From an uncultured Paracoccaceae bacterium (lineage in GTDB: Bacteria > Pseudomonadota > Alphaproteobacteria > Rhodobacterales > Rhodobacteraceae), in NCBI GenBank assembly GCA_947497065.1, contig CANMEQ010000001.1, positions 324,208 through 388,207 on the forward strand: a stretch of 64,000 nucleotides of DNA, given 5' to 3'. Every line of letters starts with the position of its first letter. Position 1 is the first letter of the stretch. The position numbers and the translations under genes are program-made. This document shows positions 34,793 to 45,212 of the stretch, piece by piece. The notes under the pieces were generated by a model. That model was not told the origin of the DNA. It saw nothing but the letters and a program-made list of their open reading frames with translations, and made no database searches.

Positions 34793-35545
34793 TTAAGATT
34801 TGGAGCTGTCGGACTTGCCGCGCAGCAATTGGCGCAACATGCCGTGCATCATTTGCACATCGGCGCGGGTCATGGGCATGCGGCTCCATAGGTTGCGCAG
34901 ATTGACCTTCATGTTTTCGGCCTTGTGCTCGGGGTAGAAGAAACCGGCCTCGTCCAAGCGGTCTTCGTAGTGTCGGGCCAAGGCTTCGATGTCTTTTTGA
35001 TCGGCGGGGTCAATGGTTTGACCTTGGATGACCACATCGGCGATCTGTTCTTGGGCGCGGCGCCATTCGTAGCCCACCAGCAGCACGCATTGCGCGAGGT
35101 TGAGGGAGGGGAAATCTGGGTTCACGGGCACGGTGATGATCGCGTTGGCATGGGCGATGTCGGCGTTTTCCATGCCGGAGCGTTCGGGGCCAAACATCAC
35201 GGCGACCTTTTCACCCCGTGCGATACGGGCCGCGGCGTCTTTCATGGCGGCCTCGGGCGAGAAGACCGGTTTGGTCAATTCGCGCGGGCGGGCGGTGGTG
35301 GCGTAGACATAGGTGCGATCGGCGATGCCGCTGGCCACATCCTCGGAGACTTCGGCTTCGTCGAGCAGACGCCCTGCCCCAGATGCCAGTGCCACGGCCG
35401 CCGGATTGGGCCAGCCATCACGGGGCGCGACGATGCGCATCCGGTCCAGCCCGAAGTTCCACATAGCGCGCGCGGCCGCCCCGATATTTTCGCCCATTTG
35501 CGGGCGGATCAACACAAAGCTGGGCTGTTGGGTATCGGTTGGCAT
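34793..35545 (-). CDS. trmJ: tRNA (cytidine/uridine-2'-O-)-methyltransferase TrmJ
   Basis: A 250-residue SPOUT-class methyltransferase (TrmJ, E. coli position 32 ribose methylation in tRNA). The N-terminal FVLIRPQMGENIGAAARAM and the knot motif FGPERSGMENADIAHANAII then VPVNPDFPSLNLAQCVLL are typical. A C-terminal helical extension of about 90 residues is characteristic of TrmJ. It is divergent from the ThiE-like gene across 97 bases. Confidence 0.9.
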   Translation of the reverse strand: MPTDTQQPSFVLIRPQMGENIGAAARAMWNFGLDRMRIVAPRDGWPNPAAVALASGAGRLLDEAEVSEDVASGIADRTYVYATTARPRELTKPVFSPEAAMKDAAARIARGEKVAVMFGPERSGMENADIAHANAIITVPVNPDFPSLNLAQCVLLVGYEWRRAQEQIADVVIQGQTIDPADQKDIEALARHYEDRLDEAGFFYPEHKAENMKVNLRNLWSRMPMTRADVQMMHGMLRQLLRGKSDSSKS

Positions 35546-35642
35546 GGGCTATTCTCCTGAAACGGTACACTGCCTTTAGCAGCCCCCTATTCAAGTGGCA
35601 ATTTCAACGCTATAGCAGGCCAAAGTTTCTAAGGACGGTTCG

Positions 35643-36275
35643 ATGACAGACCAACAAGATGCCCCCGATCAGCCCCAGATTTATCTGATTACACCGTCCG
35701 AGTTCGAACTCTCGACGTTTCCGGATCAATTGGCAGCCTGTCTTGATGCCACCGAGGTGGCCTGCGTGCGGTTGAGCCTTGCCACCAAAGACGAGGACCG
35801 CATTGCGCGGGCGGCGGATGCGTTGCGCATGGTGACCCATGACCGCGATGTGGCGTTGGTGATGGATACACATATGTTGATGGTCGACCGTTTGGGGTTG
35901 GACGGTGTGCATCTGACCGATGCGGCGCGGTCTGTTAAGAAGGTCCGCAAGGATTTGGGCGATGATGCGATTGTGGGTGCGTTTTGCCACAACTCGCGCC
36001 ACGACGGCATGACGGCGGGTGAGCTGGGGGCTGATTACGTGTCGTTTGGGCCTGTGGGCCAATCGCCGCTGGGGGATGGCCGTCAGGCGGAATTGGAATT
36101 GTTTCAGTGGTGGTCGATGATGATCGAAGTGCCTGTGGTTGCCGAAGGTGTGTTGGACGCAGAGCTGATCCGCACGCTGGCGCCGCACACGGATTTCTTT
36201 GGCTTGGGCGACGAGATTTGGTCGACCGATGCGCCGGCGGACACATTGGCCGGGTTTGAGGCGTTGATGCGCTAG
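35643..36275 (+). CDS. ThiE-like TIM-barrel protein lacking thiamin motifs
   Basis: A 210-residue protein similar to thiamine-phosphate synthase in fold and order of segments: IYLITPSEF, LDGVHL at 86-91, ADYVSFGPVGQS, PVVAEGV and the GLGDEIW end. The GIHLGQEDL-type motif is changed to GVHLTDAARS, and the FPTxTK phosphate-binding stretch is replaced by GPVGQSPLGDG. No other thi gene is near. A thiamin-synthase activity is therefore doubtful, and the true role is unknown. It converges on olsA with interlocked stops (CTAG). Confidence 0.75.
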   Translation: MTDQQDAPDQPQIYLITPSEFELSTFPDQLAACLDATEVACVRLSLATKDEDRIARAADALRMVTHDRDVALVMDTHMLMVDRLGLDGVHLTDAARSVKKVRKDLGDDAIVGAFCHNSRHDGMTAGELGADYVSFGPVGQSPLGDGRQAELELFQWWSMMIEVPVVAEGVLDAELIRTLAPHTDFFGLGDEIWSTDAPADTLAGFEALMR

Positions 36276-37096
36276 GCTTGGCTGTTACTGTGCCCTGCGC
36301 GCACGGTGGTTTCCAAGTGGGCGGCCAGTGCTTTGCGGTTTTCAAAATCTGAGACGTTTACGGGCGGATGGTAGATCACCGTCACGGCGCCTTGCGGGGC
36401 CTGCGCGAGCGTTGTGAGCAAATGGGGGCCGAAGTCCATGTCGCCCCACCAGCCATAAAGGCGGGGATCGGCGCCGCTGGGGGCTGAATAGTTGACCGTA
36501 ACCGGTTGAATTCGCATATCAGTTTGCTGATCGCCGTCGAAGAAAGACGCGAACAACGTAGGTTTGAAGGCGAGGACCTGAAGCCCGTCTGTTGAGGTGC
36601 CTTCGGGAAAGAACAGAAGCTGGTGACCCTGCGCGAGGCGGTCTTTGATGTGTTGTACATGTTGGGCCGCTTGGGTGCGGTGGCGGGCGATGAAGACCGT
36701 GCCCGTGGCGCGGGCAAGCCAGCCGATGCCCGGCCAACCGGCCACTTCGGACTTTGAGACAAAGTAGATTTTCTGCGCGGCGTTGAGAGTGAAAATATCC
36801 AGCCAGGAGACGTGGTTGGCGACCACCGCGCCCTGCCCTGTGATGGGGTCGCCGACCTTTGTGTAGCGCAGGCCCAGCACGAAGAGTGCGGTGCGACAGA
36901 CCCATTGGGTGATATGGGGTGTGATCGGTCGGGCTTGGCCGAAGAGCGGGCGTTCGATCAGGCGGATCGCCAACAAAAGGATCAGGCCGCCAAAGGTGAC
37001 GGTGCCGATCACGGTGCCGCGCAAAGCGACGCGGAGCCAGCCCATGACGGTGATTTTGGGGGTTGGTTCTGTTGTGTTCGAGGTCCAGCCGGTCAT
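36272..37096 (-). CDS. olsA: OlsA-type lysophospholipid acyltransferase
   Basis: A 274-residue membrane-associated acyltransferase of the PlsC superfamily. The catalytic NHVSWLD (H-x4-D) and the FFPEGTSTDG motif are clear, with one N-terminal hydrophobic helix. Next to olsB it is expected to add the second fatty acid to lyso-ornithine lipid, as in Rhodobacter and Sinorhizobium. Its start codon overlaps the olsB stop by 4 bases. It converges on the ThiE-like gene. Confidence 0.87.
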   Translation of the reverse strand: MTGWTSNTTEPTPKITVMGWLRVALRGTVIGTVTFGGLILLLAIRLIERPLFGQARPITPHITQWVCRTALFVLGLRYTKVGDPITGQGAVVANHVSWLDIFTLNAAQKIYFVSKSEVAGWPGIGWLARATGTVFIARHRTQAAQHVQHIKDRLAQGHQLLFFPEGTSTDGLQVLAFKPTLFASFFDGDQQTDMRIQPVTVNYSAPSGADPRLYGWWGDMDFGPHLLTTLAQAPQGAVTVIYHPPVNVSDFENRKALAAHLETTVRAGHSNSQA

Positions 37097-37848
37097 GGAC
37101 GCCCCCCATAAATCGCCCGTTGCCGGTCCGACATCTGGTGCGTATCCAAGATGAGGCAGACATCCGTGGTATTAAAGCTGTGATCAAGGAATGCACCATC
37201 GCCGACGCCGCCGCCCAGCCGAAGGTAGGCTTTGATGAGGCTGGGAATGGTTTTCATCGCCCCAAGGCGGTCGATCGTTTCGGTGATGTGCATGGATTGA
37301 TAGCTACGCGCGCGGGGCCGCAGGTTTGCCGGGGCGCTGTGGTCGCGGGCGAGCAGCGAGAGTGCCGGGCCGAGGGATGCAAGGTCGGTGCCATGAAAGC
37401 TGGCGGTGCCGAACAGGATTTCCGCGCCGCGCTGTGTGACCTCTTGCGCCAGGGCCTGCCACAAAACCATGAGGGCTGCGCCGCTGCGGTATTCGGGGTG
37501 GATGCAGGACCGGCCGAGTTCAAGGAGAGGACGTTCGGTTTGGAGAAGTGGGCTGAGGTCGTATTCGGTTTCAGTATAAAACTGGCCCGCCGCCTGTGCT
37601 GCCGCGCGGTCCATCAGACGGTAGACGCCGACGACTTGATCGTCTGCGTGGCGTGCGCGGTCGAACAAAAGCAGGTGATCGGCGTGGGCATCGAAGCGGT
37701 CCACCTCGCGGCGGAGGGTATGGTCGACCATGTCGCCTGTGGCGCCGAGTTCTTGCACAAAGACGCGGTAGCGCAACGATTGGCCCGCCTGAATGTCCTC
37801 CGCGGTGCTGGCAATTTTCGTCTCAAATTGGGGGGTTACAGAGCGCAT
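37093..37848 (-). CDS. olsB: OlsB, ornithine N-acyltransferase
   Basis: A 251-residue GNAT-fold enzyme that acylates the alpha-amino group of ornithine with a 3-hydroxyacyl group from ACP, the first step of ornithine-lipid synthesis. The family hallmark region LRYRVFVQELGATGD and LLELGRSCIHPEYRSGAALM is visible. It forms an ATGA-coupled pair with olsA. Ornithine lipids replace phospholipids under phosphate limitation, although I see no Pho box here. Confidence 0.87.
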   Translation of the reverse strand: MRSVTPQFETKIASTAEDIQAGQSLRYRVFVQELGATGDMVDHTLRREVDRFDAHADHLLLFDRARHADDQVVGVYRLMDRAAAQAAGQFYTETEYDLSPLLQTERPLLELGRSCIHPEYRSGAALMVLWQALAQEVTQRGAEILFGTASFHGTDLASLGPALSLLARDHSAPANLRPRARSYQSMHITETIDRLGAMKTIPSLIKAYLRLGGGVGDGAFLDHSFNTTDVCLILDTHQMSDRQRAIYGGRP

Positions 37849-37930
37849 CGGATCCTCGGTGGTTTGGTGGCGGGGCGCCTTGTTTGCCTAGTAGAATCAT
37901 GGTTAACGGCGCTAGGGTGCTGCACGACCA

Positions 37931-38110
37931 TTAACCAAATGTAACGATGATGAGTGTTATCCGGGTTTCGTCGATCACGACTTTACCCGTGTTTTGAAAA
38001 TTAACGGTGACTTTACCACCGACTGCGGATTGGACCTGACCTAATCCCCAGTCGCTCTCGGAGGGATGGCGCACGATCATCCCTGGTTCATAAATTGACT
38101 GCTCAGTCAT
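37931..38110 (-). CDS. DUF3553-type small protein
   Basis: A 59-residue protein MTEQSIYEPGMIVRHPSESD, then WGLGQVQSAVGGKVTVNFQN and GKVVIDETRI, the pattern of the DUF3553 family, a short SH3-like module. Alternative in-frame starts exist upstream (ATG at 38128, TTG at 38134). The ATG at 38110 is preferred because it lies 11 bases after the GGAGG of a 12-base palindrome. It is divergent from chpT with only 17 bases between start codons, so the transcripts must overlap. Function unknown. Confidence 0.75.
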   Translation of the reverse strand: MTEQSIYEPGMIVRHPSESDWGLGQVQSAVGGKVTVNFQNTGKVVIDETRITLIIVTFG

Positions 38111-38115
38111 AAATT

Positions 38116-38127
38116 TGGAGGCCTCCA
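38116..38127. promoter_or_regulatory. Shared palindrome giving both ribosome-binding sites
   Basis: TGGAGGCCTCCA is a perfect 12-base palindrome. On the plus strand its GGAGG lies 6 bases before the chpT TTG (38128); on the minus strand its GGAGG lies 11 bases before the DUF3553 ATG (38110). Since an in-frame stop lies directly before the chpT TTG (38110-38112), that start is fixed and must use this site. Confidence 0.7.
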
Positions 38128-38715
38128 TTGCCAAACATCAACGCCCTTATCGGTTCACGCATTTGCCACGACCTCATTAACCCATTGGGCGCCATCAGCA
38201 ATGGTCTTGAATTGCTGGAAATGGCCGGTGTGTCGCAAAGCCCAGAGCTTTCTCTCGTGTCAGATAGCGTTGTGAACGCGACAGCAAAGCTGAAAATGCT
38301 ACGGCTGGCCTTTGGGGCCGCGTCGCCCGATCAGATTGTGTCGCGCCAAGAGGTGTTGAACACCCTTGAGGCGGTCGCGCGTGGGGGGCGGCTGAGCTAT
38401 ACGTGGAATGTGGCCGGTGACCCGTCGCGGTTGGATGTGCGCACGGCCCTGCTGGCGGTGATGTGCATCGAAACCGCGCTGCCCCTGGGTGGGGATATTG
38501 TGATTTCATCCTCGGGCAACGGCTGGGTGATCCAAGCGCAGCATGATCGATTGAATTTGGATCCCGATCTGTGGGTGCCGCTGAGCAAAAACACCGTGCC
38601 TGCATCGCTTTCACCCTCGCAGGTGCATTTTGGATTGCTGCCCGAGATGGCCAAAGAGGCTTCGCGCACCTTGTCGTTGAGCCACGGTGTGGATTGGGTG
38701 AAAGTCGCGTTTTAA
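38128..38715 (+). CDS. chpT: ChpT, histidine phosphotransferase of the CtrA relay
   Basis: A 195-residue protein with the CckA-relay phosphotransferase layout: SRICHDLINPLGAISNGLEL, with phosphoacceptor His14. The degenerate C-terminal HATPase-like domain (about 80-195) lacks ATP-binding motifs. ChpT accepts phosphate from CckA and gives it to CtrA and CpdR. A TTG start is required: an in-frame stop lies 5 codons upstream and no ATG occurs before His14. The CckA gene is 20 kb away in this window. Divergent from the DUF3553 gene. Confidence 0.9.
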   Translation: MPNINALIGSRICHDLINPLGAISNGLELLEMAGVSQSPELSLVSDSVVNATAKLKMLRLAFGAASPDQIVSRQEVLNTLEAVARGGRLSYTWNVAGDPSRLDVRTALLAVMCIETALPLGGDIVISSSGNGWVIQAQHDRLNLDPDLWVPLSKNTVPASLSPSQVHFGLLPEMAKEASRTLSLSHGVDWVKVAF

Positions 38716-38724
38716 AAGTGGTGT

Positions 38725-38764
38725 GTCGCGGCCCCGAGAGTGAGGGCCGCGACTGCCAGTTTTG
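38725..38764 (+). terminator. Terminator-like hairpin after chpT
   Basis: A perfect 10-base stem (GTCGCGGCCC at 38725-38734 and GGGCCGCGAC at 38744-38753) is followed within 8 bases by TTTT. It sits between the convergent stops of chpT and proA. Confidence 0.6.
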
Positions 38765-38776
38765 CAGACGTCGAGT

Positions 38777-40026
38777 TTAAGGGCGCAATGCACCATCGCC
38801 GACGACGAGATATTTGAAGCTGGTCAATTGGGCTGCGCCGACAGGGCCGCGGGCGTGCATTTTGCCCGTGGCGATCCCGATTTCCGCGCCCATGCCGAAT
38901 TCGCCCCCATCGGCGAATTGGGTTGAGGCGTTGTGCATCAAAATGGCGGAATCCAGACGGGTGAAGAAGGTTTCAACGGCCTGATCATCCTCGGTCAGGA
39001 TACAATCGGTGTGATTGGAGCCGTAGGTCTGGATGTGATGGATCGCATCGTCAATGTTATCAACGACTTTCGCGGCGATCTTCATGTCGAGGTATTCCAT
39101 GCCCCAATCGTCTTCGGTGGCGGGAACAGAACCATTGAGGCCCTGCGCGTGGACCTCGACCCCGGCTTTGATCAGGTCATCGACGATGGCCTGCCCCAAG
39201 TCCTGCGCATCGCGGTGGATGAGCAGACATTCGGCCGCGCCGCAGATGCCGGTGCGGCGGGTTTTGGCGTTCATCACCACGGCGCGGGCCTTTTCGGCGT
39301 CGACGTTTTTGTCGATGTAGATGTGCACGATGCCTTCGAGGTGGGCGAAGACGGGCACGCGGGCTTCGCGTTGGACCAAGCCGACGAGGCCCTTGCCGCC
39401 CCGTGGGACAATCACATCGATCGTGTCTGTCATGGTGAGCATTTCGCGCACCGCCGCACGGTCGCGGGTTGGGACGAGCTGCACAGAGTCGGCAGGCAGA
39501 TCGGCGGCGATGAGACCCTGTTGGATGGCCTTGTGGATCGCGCCGGAGCTGTGAAAGCTCTCGGAGCCGCCGCGCAGGATGACGGCATTGCCCGCTTTAA
39601 GGCAGAGCGCGCCGGCGTCGGCGGTGACATTGGGGCGGCTTTCGTAAATCACGCCGATCACGCCCAAAGGTGTGCGGACGCGGCGGATGTTGAGGCCGCT
39701 GGGCTGGGTCCATTCATCGGTGACGGCACCGACGGGGTCATCTTGGGCGGCGACGGAGCGCAAGCCGTTGACCATGCCTTGGATGCGGGGCTCATCAAGC
39801 ATCAGACGGTCCATCATCGCATCGGACAGGCCCTTCTCGCGGCCAAATTCGAGATCTTTGGCGTTGGCGGCGATGATATCGGCGCGTGTGGCCCAGACCG
39901 CGTCGGCGGCGGCTTCGAGGGCTTTGGTTTTTGCAGCCGGAGATGCGCTTGCCAGAGCCTTGGCCGCTGCTTTCGCGCGGTCGCCAATGTCAGCCATGAC
40001 GGCGGGGATGTTCTCAAGGTCTTTCA

Positions 40027-40027
<1 letters not shown>
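38777..40027 (-). CDS. proA: Glutamate-5-semialdehyde dehydrogenase
   Basis: A 416-residue NADPH-dependent enzyme of proline synthesis that reduces glutamyl-5-phosphate to the semialdehyde. The family signature is visible: [20 protein letters not shown], the catalytic Cys in [12 protein letters not shown], and [20 protein letters not shown] near the C-terminus. It starts within the proB stop (TAATG), so the two are coupled. It faces the chpT terminator downstream. Confidence 0.96.
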
Positions 40028-42182
<2,155 letters not shown>

Positions 42183-42221
42183 TTAGCTTTTACAGGGCGA
42201 TACCCGAAACAGGTCCGCGCC

Positions 42222-42788
42222 TCAAGCGGGCGCGCCCATCTTCCGGATATAGGTCCATGTGGGGACGACTTTGTTGCGGGCCACGCTGAAGGCTTCCGCG
42301 TCGCCCAAGTAGGCGAAGCCTGCGGTTGTGAGCACGCGGGCCGAGCGGGGATTGTCTTGGAAGACTTCGGCGTAAATCTCGGTGGCGCCTTGGGGGTTGG
42401 CCTGCAAAATGGCGGCCACGGCTTCGCTGGCGATGCCGGTGTTCCAAAAGGCGGGTGCCACCCAATAGCGGATTTCCGATTGGTTCCGATCAAGGCGGGC
42501 CATTTTGACGACGCCCATGACTTCGGCGTGCCCGTGGGCCGTGCCGTCGATCGCCCAGAAGTCTTCGATCCGGTCATCGGCGGCGGAGCGTTCGATGAGG
42601 TTCGTGACATATTCGGGCGGCAAAGGATGGGGGATGACGCGGGTCATCTCGGCCACGCGGCCATCGCCCAGATACAGGCCCAAAAGCCCTGCGTCGGACC
42701 GTTTGACGGGGCGCAAGGTGAAGCGTTCGGTCGGCATGATGGCCTGCACCGTGGGCGCTTTTTCTTTCAATAAAGGTTCAATGGTCAT
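42222..42788 (-). CDS. GNAT-family N-acetyltransferase (first of two)
   Basis: A 188-residue RimJ/RimL-type acetyltransferase: FTLRPVKRSDAGLLGLYLGD, then RYWVAPAFWNTGIASEAVAA as the acetyl-CoA-binding helix and NPRSARVLTTAGFAYLG. It probably acetylates protein N-termini or a small amine. Its ATG overlaps the LysE stop as ATGA. The substrate is unknown. Confidence 0.85.
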   Translation of the reverse strand: MTIEPLLKEKAPTVQAIMPTERFTLRPVKRSDAGLLGLYLGDGRVAEMTRVIPHPLPPEYVTNLIERSAADDRIEDFWAIDGTAHGHAEVMGVVKMARLDRNQSEIRYWVAPAFWNTGIASEAVAAILQANPQGATEIYAEVFQDNPRSARVLTTAGFAYLGDAEAFSVARNKVVPTWTYIRKMGAPA

Positions 42789-43393
42789 TTCGCTCCTCCT
42801 CCTGCGAAAAGCGCATACATTACAGACGCTACGGTGAGAGCCGCCAACGTCCACATCAGATATTTCTCCCCTGGCTTCCCAGCCAGACCCACTGCGATTG
42901 TCTGTCCCGCGAGGGTCCAGATGGGATGCAGCAGGATTTGTAATCCTAGTAGACACATGGCGATGGTCGCGGTGGCCTGCAAGGGGTGTGTGCCCGTGCT
43001 CACGAAGGTTGTGAACCCTGTTGTGATCATGCCCCAGGCTTTGGGGTTGAGCGGATGCACGACCAGCCCTGCGAGAAAGCCCGGTGGCGTGTCTTGGGCA
43101 TCGCGCACGGCAAGGCGCAGGCCCGCCACGCGGTAGGCCAGATATAAGATATAGGCGACCGATATCCATTTTAAAATATTGAAGACCAACGGAAAATCAT
43201 CTTGGATTGCCAGCAGGCCGAGGCCCAGCGGCCAGATGATAAGCTGTTTGCCCAGCACCACACCGGCCACAAAGGGCAAGGCGCGGCGCAAGCCGAAGCG
43301 TGCCCCTGTGGCCAACAAAATCATGTTACCGGGGCCCGGCGTGCCCACTTGAGAGGCCGCGAAGGCGAGGAACGGCAGAACTGCGACGGTCAT
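42785..43393 (-). CDS. LysE-family translocator
   Basis: A 202-residue inner-membrane exporter with about six hydrophobic segments and the LysE opening QVGTPGPGNMILLATGARFG. It exports amino acids or related compounds. It is flanked on both sides by GNAT acetyltransferases, each coupled to it by a 4-base overlap, which may point to linked modification and export of one compound (inference). Confidence 0.85.
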   Translation of the reverse strand: MTVAVLPFLAFAASQVGTPGPGNMILLATGARFGLRRALPFVAGVVLGKQLIIWPLGLGLLAIQDDFPLVFNILKWISVAYILYLAYRVAGLRLAVRDAQDTPPGFLAGLVVHPLNPKAWGMITTGFTTFVSTGTHPLQATATIAMCLLGLQILLHPIWTLAGQTIAVGLAGKPGEKYLMWTLAALTVASVMYALFAGGGAK

Positions 43394-43899
43394 TGCGAGG
43401 CCTCCCAATCGGTGCGGGTGAGCCCCATGTTTTGGTGCGGCAGTGTTTTGTTTTGCGCCAGATTGAACAGCTGCGTTTCGCCTGTTGGCGTGAAGCCCAG
43501 CTTGGTCAGCACCCCTTGCGAGGCGGCATTGTCTTTGAAAAAACCTGATTTCAGAAAGGGTTCTGTGGTGCTTTTAAAGTAATGATCGCGCATGGCGCTG
43601 GCGGCTTCTGTCATGAAGCCCTGCCCCCATGCGCTGCGCGTCAACCAGTAGCCGATCGAGCCGCCTTTGGTATCCACGCAGCCGATGGCCTGCCCGTTGT
43701 GGACGATCATCGCGAGCTCGGGCCAGCGGTTTTCTGGGCGGGCGAGCCAGCTGTCTGCGAGGGACTGATCATAGGGGAACGGCACCTGCGCCAACCATTT
43801 TGTGACGGCAAAATCGGACAAGCCCTCTGCGATCATTGCAGCGTCGGACGCCAAGGGCGCGCGCAGGGTCAAGCGGTTGGTTTGTATGCTGTCCATCAT
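43390..43899 (-). CDS. GNAT-family N-acetyltransferase (second)
   Basis: A 169-residue GNAT protein of the RimJ/RimL type: NRLTLRAPLASDAAMIAEGL, then IGYWLTRSAWGQGFMTEAAS and ASQGVLTKLGFTPTGE. It is separate in sequence from the first GNAT in this string (not a recent duplicate). The ATG at 43899 is taken; the adjacent ATG at 43896 is equally possible. It lies 128 bases after rpmA and its terminator. Confidence 0.85.
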   Translation of the reverse strand: MMDSIQTNRLTLRAPLASDAAMIAEGLSDFAVTKWLAQVPFPYDQSLADSWLARPENRWPELAMIVHNGQAIGCVDTKGGSIGYWLTRSAWGQGFMTEAASAMRDHYFKSTTEPFLKSGFFKDNAASQGVLTKLGFTPTGETQLFNLAQNKTLPHQNMGLTRTDWEASQ

Positions 43900-43968
43900 G
43901 ATCGGGCCTTTCTGGGCCGGTGAAACCAAACGGTGCTGCGCCCGGTTGCGGGGGGCTGCGCCAAAACG

Positions 43969-43997
43969 AAAAGAGGGGCCGGTTTACACCGACCCCC
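43969..43997 (-). terminator. Terminator of the rplU-rpmA operon
   Basis: On the minus strand GGGGTCGGT and ACCGGCCCC form a 9-base stem with one G-U pair, followed by CTTTTCG. The G-U wobble pairs properly only in the minus-strand RNA, so the direction is clear. Confidence 0.8.
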
Positions 43998-44026
43998 CTT
44001 AAATTTTTACAACCTTGAGGTTCGGC

Positions 44027-44296
44027 TTATTCAGCGGCCTCCGCCACCGGGAGAACCGAAATAAAGGTACGGCCTTTGAAGCCTTTACGGAAGGAGACTG
44101 CGCCTTCGGTTGTTGCGAAGATCGTGTGATCTTTGCCTTCACCTACGCCCTCACCTGGCCACCACTTGTTGCCACGCTGACGTGCAATGATGTTGCCTGG
44201 GATGACAGCTTCGCCACCGTATTTTTTGATGCCAAGGCGGCGACCTGCGGAGTCGCGACCGTTACGGGATGAACCGCCTGCTTTTTTATGTGCCAT
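44027..44296 (-). CDS. rpmA: Ribosomal protein L27
   Basis: An 89-residue large-subunit protein with the usual N-terminus [20 protein letters not shown] that reaches the peptidyl-transferase centre, and core [16 protein letters not shown]. It lies 12 bases after rplU in a co-transcribed pair. Confidence 0.97.
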   Translation of the reverse strand: MAHKKAGGSSRNGRDSAGRRLGIKKYGGEAVIPGNIIARQRGNKWWPGEGVGEGKDHTIFATTEGAVSFRKGFKGRTFISVLPVAEAAE

Positions 44297-44308
44297 TGGT
44301 GTCTCTCC

Positions 44309-45028
44309 TTATTCGCTTGCGAACTCAGCGGCTTGCTTGAGCCACTCATCGCGGTCAATGCGACCTTTGAAGTTCAGTTTCTCGTCCATAGCAGCGATGT
44401 CCTCTGGGGTCCATGCTGCGATCTGGGCGAATGTTGTTACGCCGAGGTCGTGCAATTTGCCGACGATGACGGGGCCAACACCGCTGATGCGTGTCAGATC
44501 GTCTGCGCCGTCAGCTTTTGCAGCTTTCTTCGGTGCGGCCTTCTTTGGCGCAGCCTTAGGTGCAGCTTCTTTCTTAGGAGCGGCAGCTTTTTTCGGTGCA
44601 GATGCACGTTCAGCAGCAGCAGCGGCCTTTTTAGATGTTGGAGCACCTTTGCCAGCAGCAGCGGCTGCGGCGGATACGAAACCAGCACCCGCAAGTGCAG
44701 CTTTGACGCCGGACTTACCTGCACCCTTTTCAAGGATGTCAGTGATGCGGACCAGTGTCAGTTGCTGACGGTGGCCTTTGGTACGCTTGGAGGAGTGCTT
44801 ACGGCGGCGTTTTACGAAGTTGATCGTTTTTTCGCCTTTGATCTGGTCGATGACTTCGGCTTGAACGCCAGCGTCTTCTACCAGGGGAGCACCAACAGTG
44901 CTGCCAACCATAAGAACGTCGTTGAATTGAATTGTTTCGCCTGCTTCAGCAGCAATTTTTTCGACACGCAGCACATCGCCAGATTCGACTCGGTACTGTT
45001 TGCCACCGGTTTTAAGAACCGCAAACAT
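44309..45028 (-). CDS. rplU: Ribosomal protein L21 with C-terminal H3TH domain
   Basis: A 239-residue protein. Residues 1-102 are a complete L21 (MFAVLKTGGKQYRV, FVKRRRKHSSKRTKGHRQQL). Residues 103-175 are a low-complexity Ala/Lys/Pro linker with repeated APKK units. Residues 176-239 form a helix-hairpin-helix/H3TH domain (DLTRISGVGPVIVGKLHDLG, FKGRIDRDEW) of the COG3743 type, a module also fused to other proteins in Rhodobacterales. L21 alone has about 103 residues in most bacteria. The role of the extra domain is unknown. Confidence 0.96.
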   Translation of the reverse strand: MFAVLKTGGKQYRVESGDVLRVEKIAAEAGETIQFNDVLMVGSTVGAPLVEDAGVQAEVIDQIKGEKTINFVKRRRKHSSKRTKGHRQQLTLVRITDILEKGAGKSGVKAALAGAGFVSAAAAAAGKGAPTSKKAAAAAERASAPKKAAAPKKEAAPKAAPKKAAPKKAAKADGADDLTRISGVGPVIVGKLHDLGVTTFAQIAAWTPEDIAAMDEKLNFKGRIDRDEWLKQAAEFASE

Positions 45029-45061
45029 ATCGTTTTCCTTTTCAATCGCGTCTCTGGGGCC

Positions 45062-45075
45062 CCTTATTTATAAGG
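45062..45075. promoter_or_regulatory. Palindrome in the rplU leader
   Basis: CCTTAT-TT-ATAAGG is a perfect 14-base palindrome 34 bases before the rplU start, next to a GGGGCCCC stretch. The gap 45029-45212 between divergent rplU and the lipoprotein gene holds no other clear element. Confidence 0.3.
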
Positions 45076-45212
45076 CGTTCAGCGCAGATGCGGCCCGTAA
45101 ACAGCGCGCCCATTCAAGGGCGAATTTTCGCTTGGTTCCGAACAAATTGCTTGCTCGGATGGCGGCTTATCTGACCAATTGGCGTTTTAGTCAACCCAAA
45201 GCAGGCGAGCTG

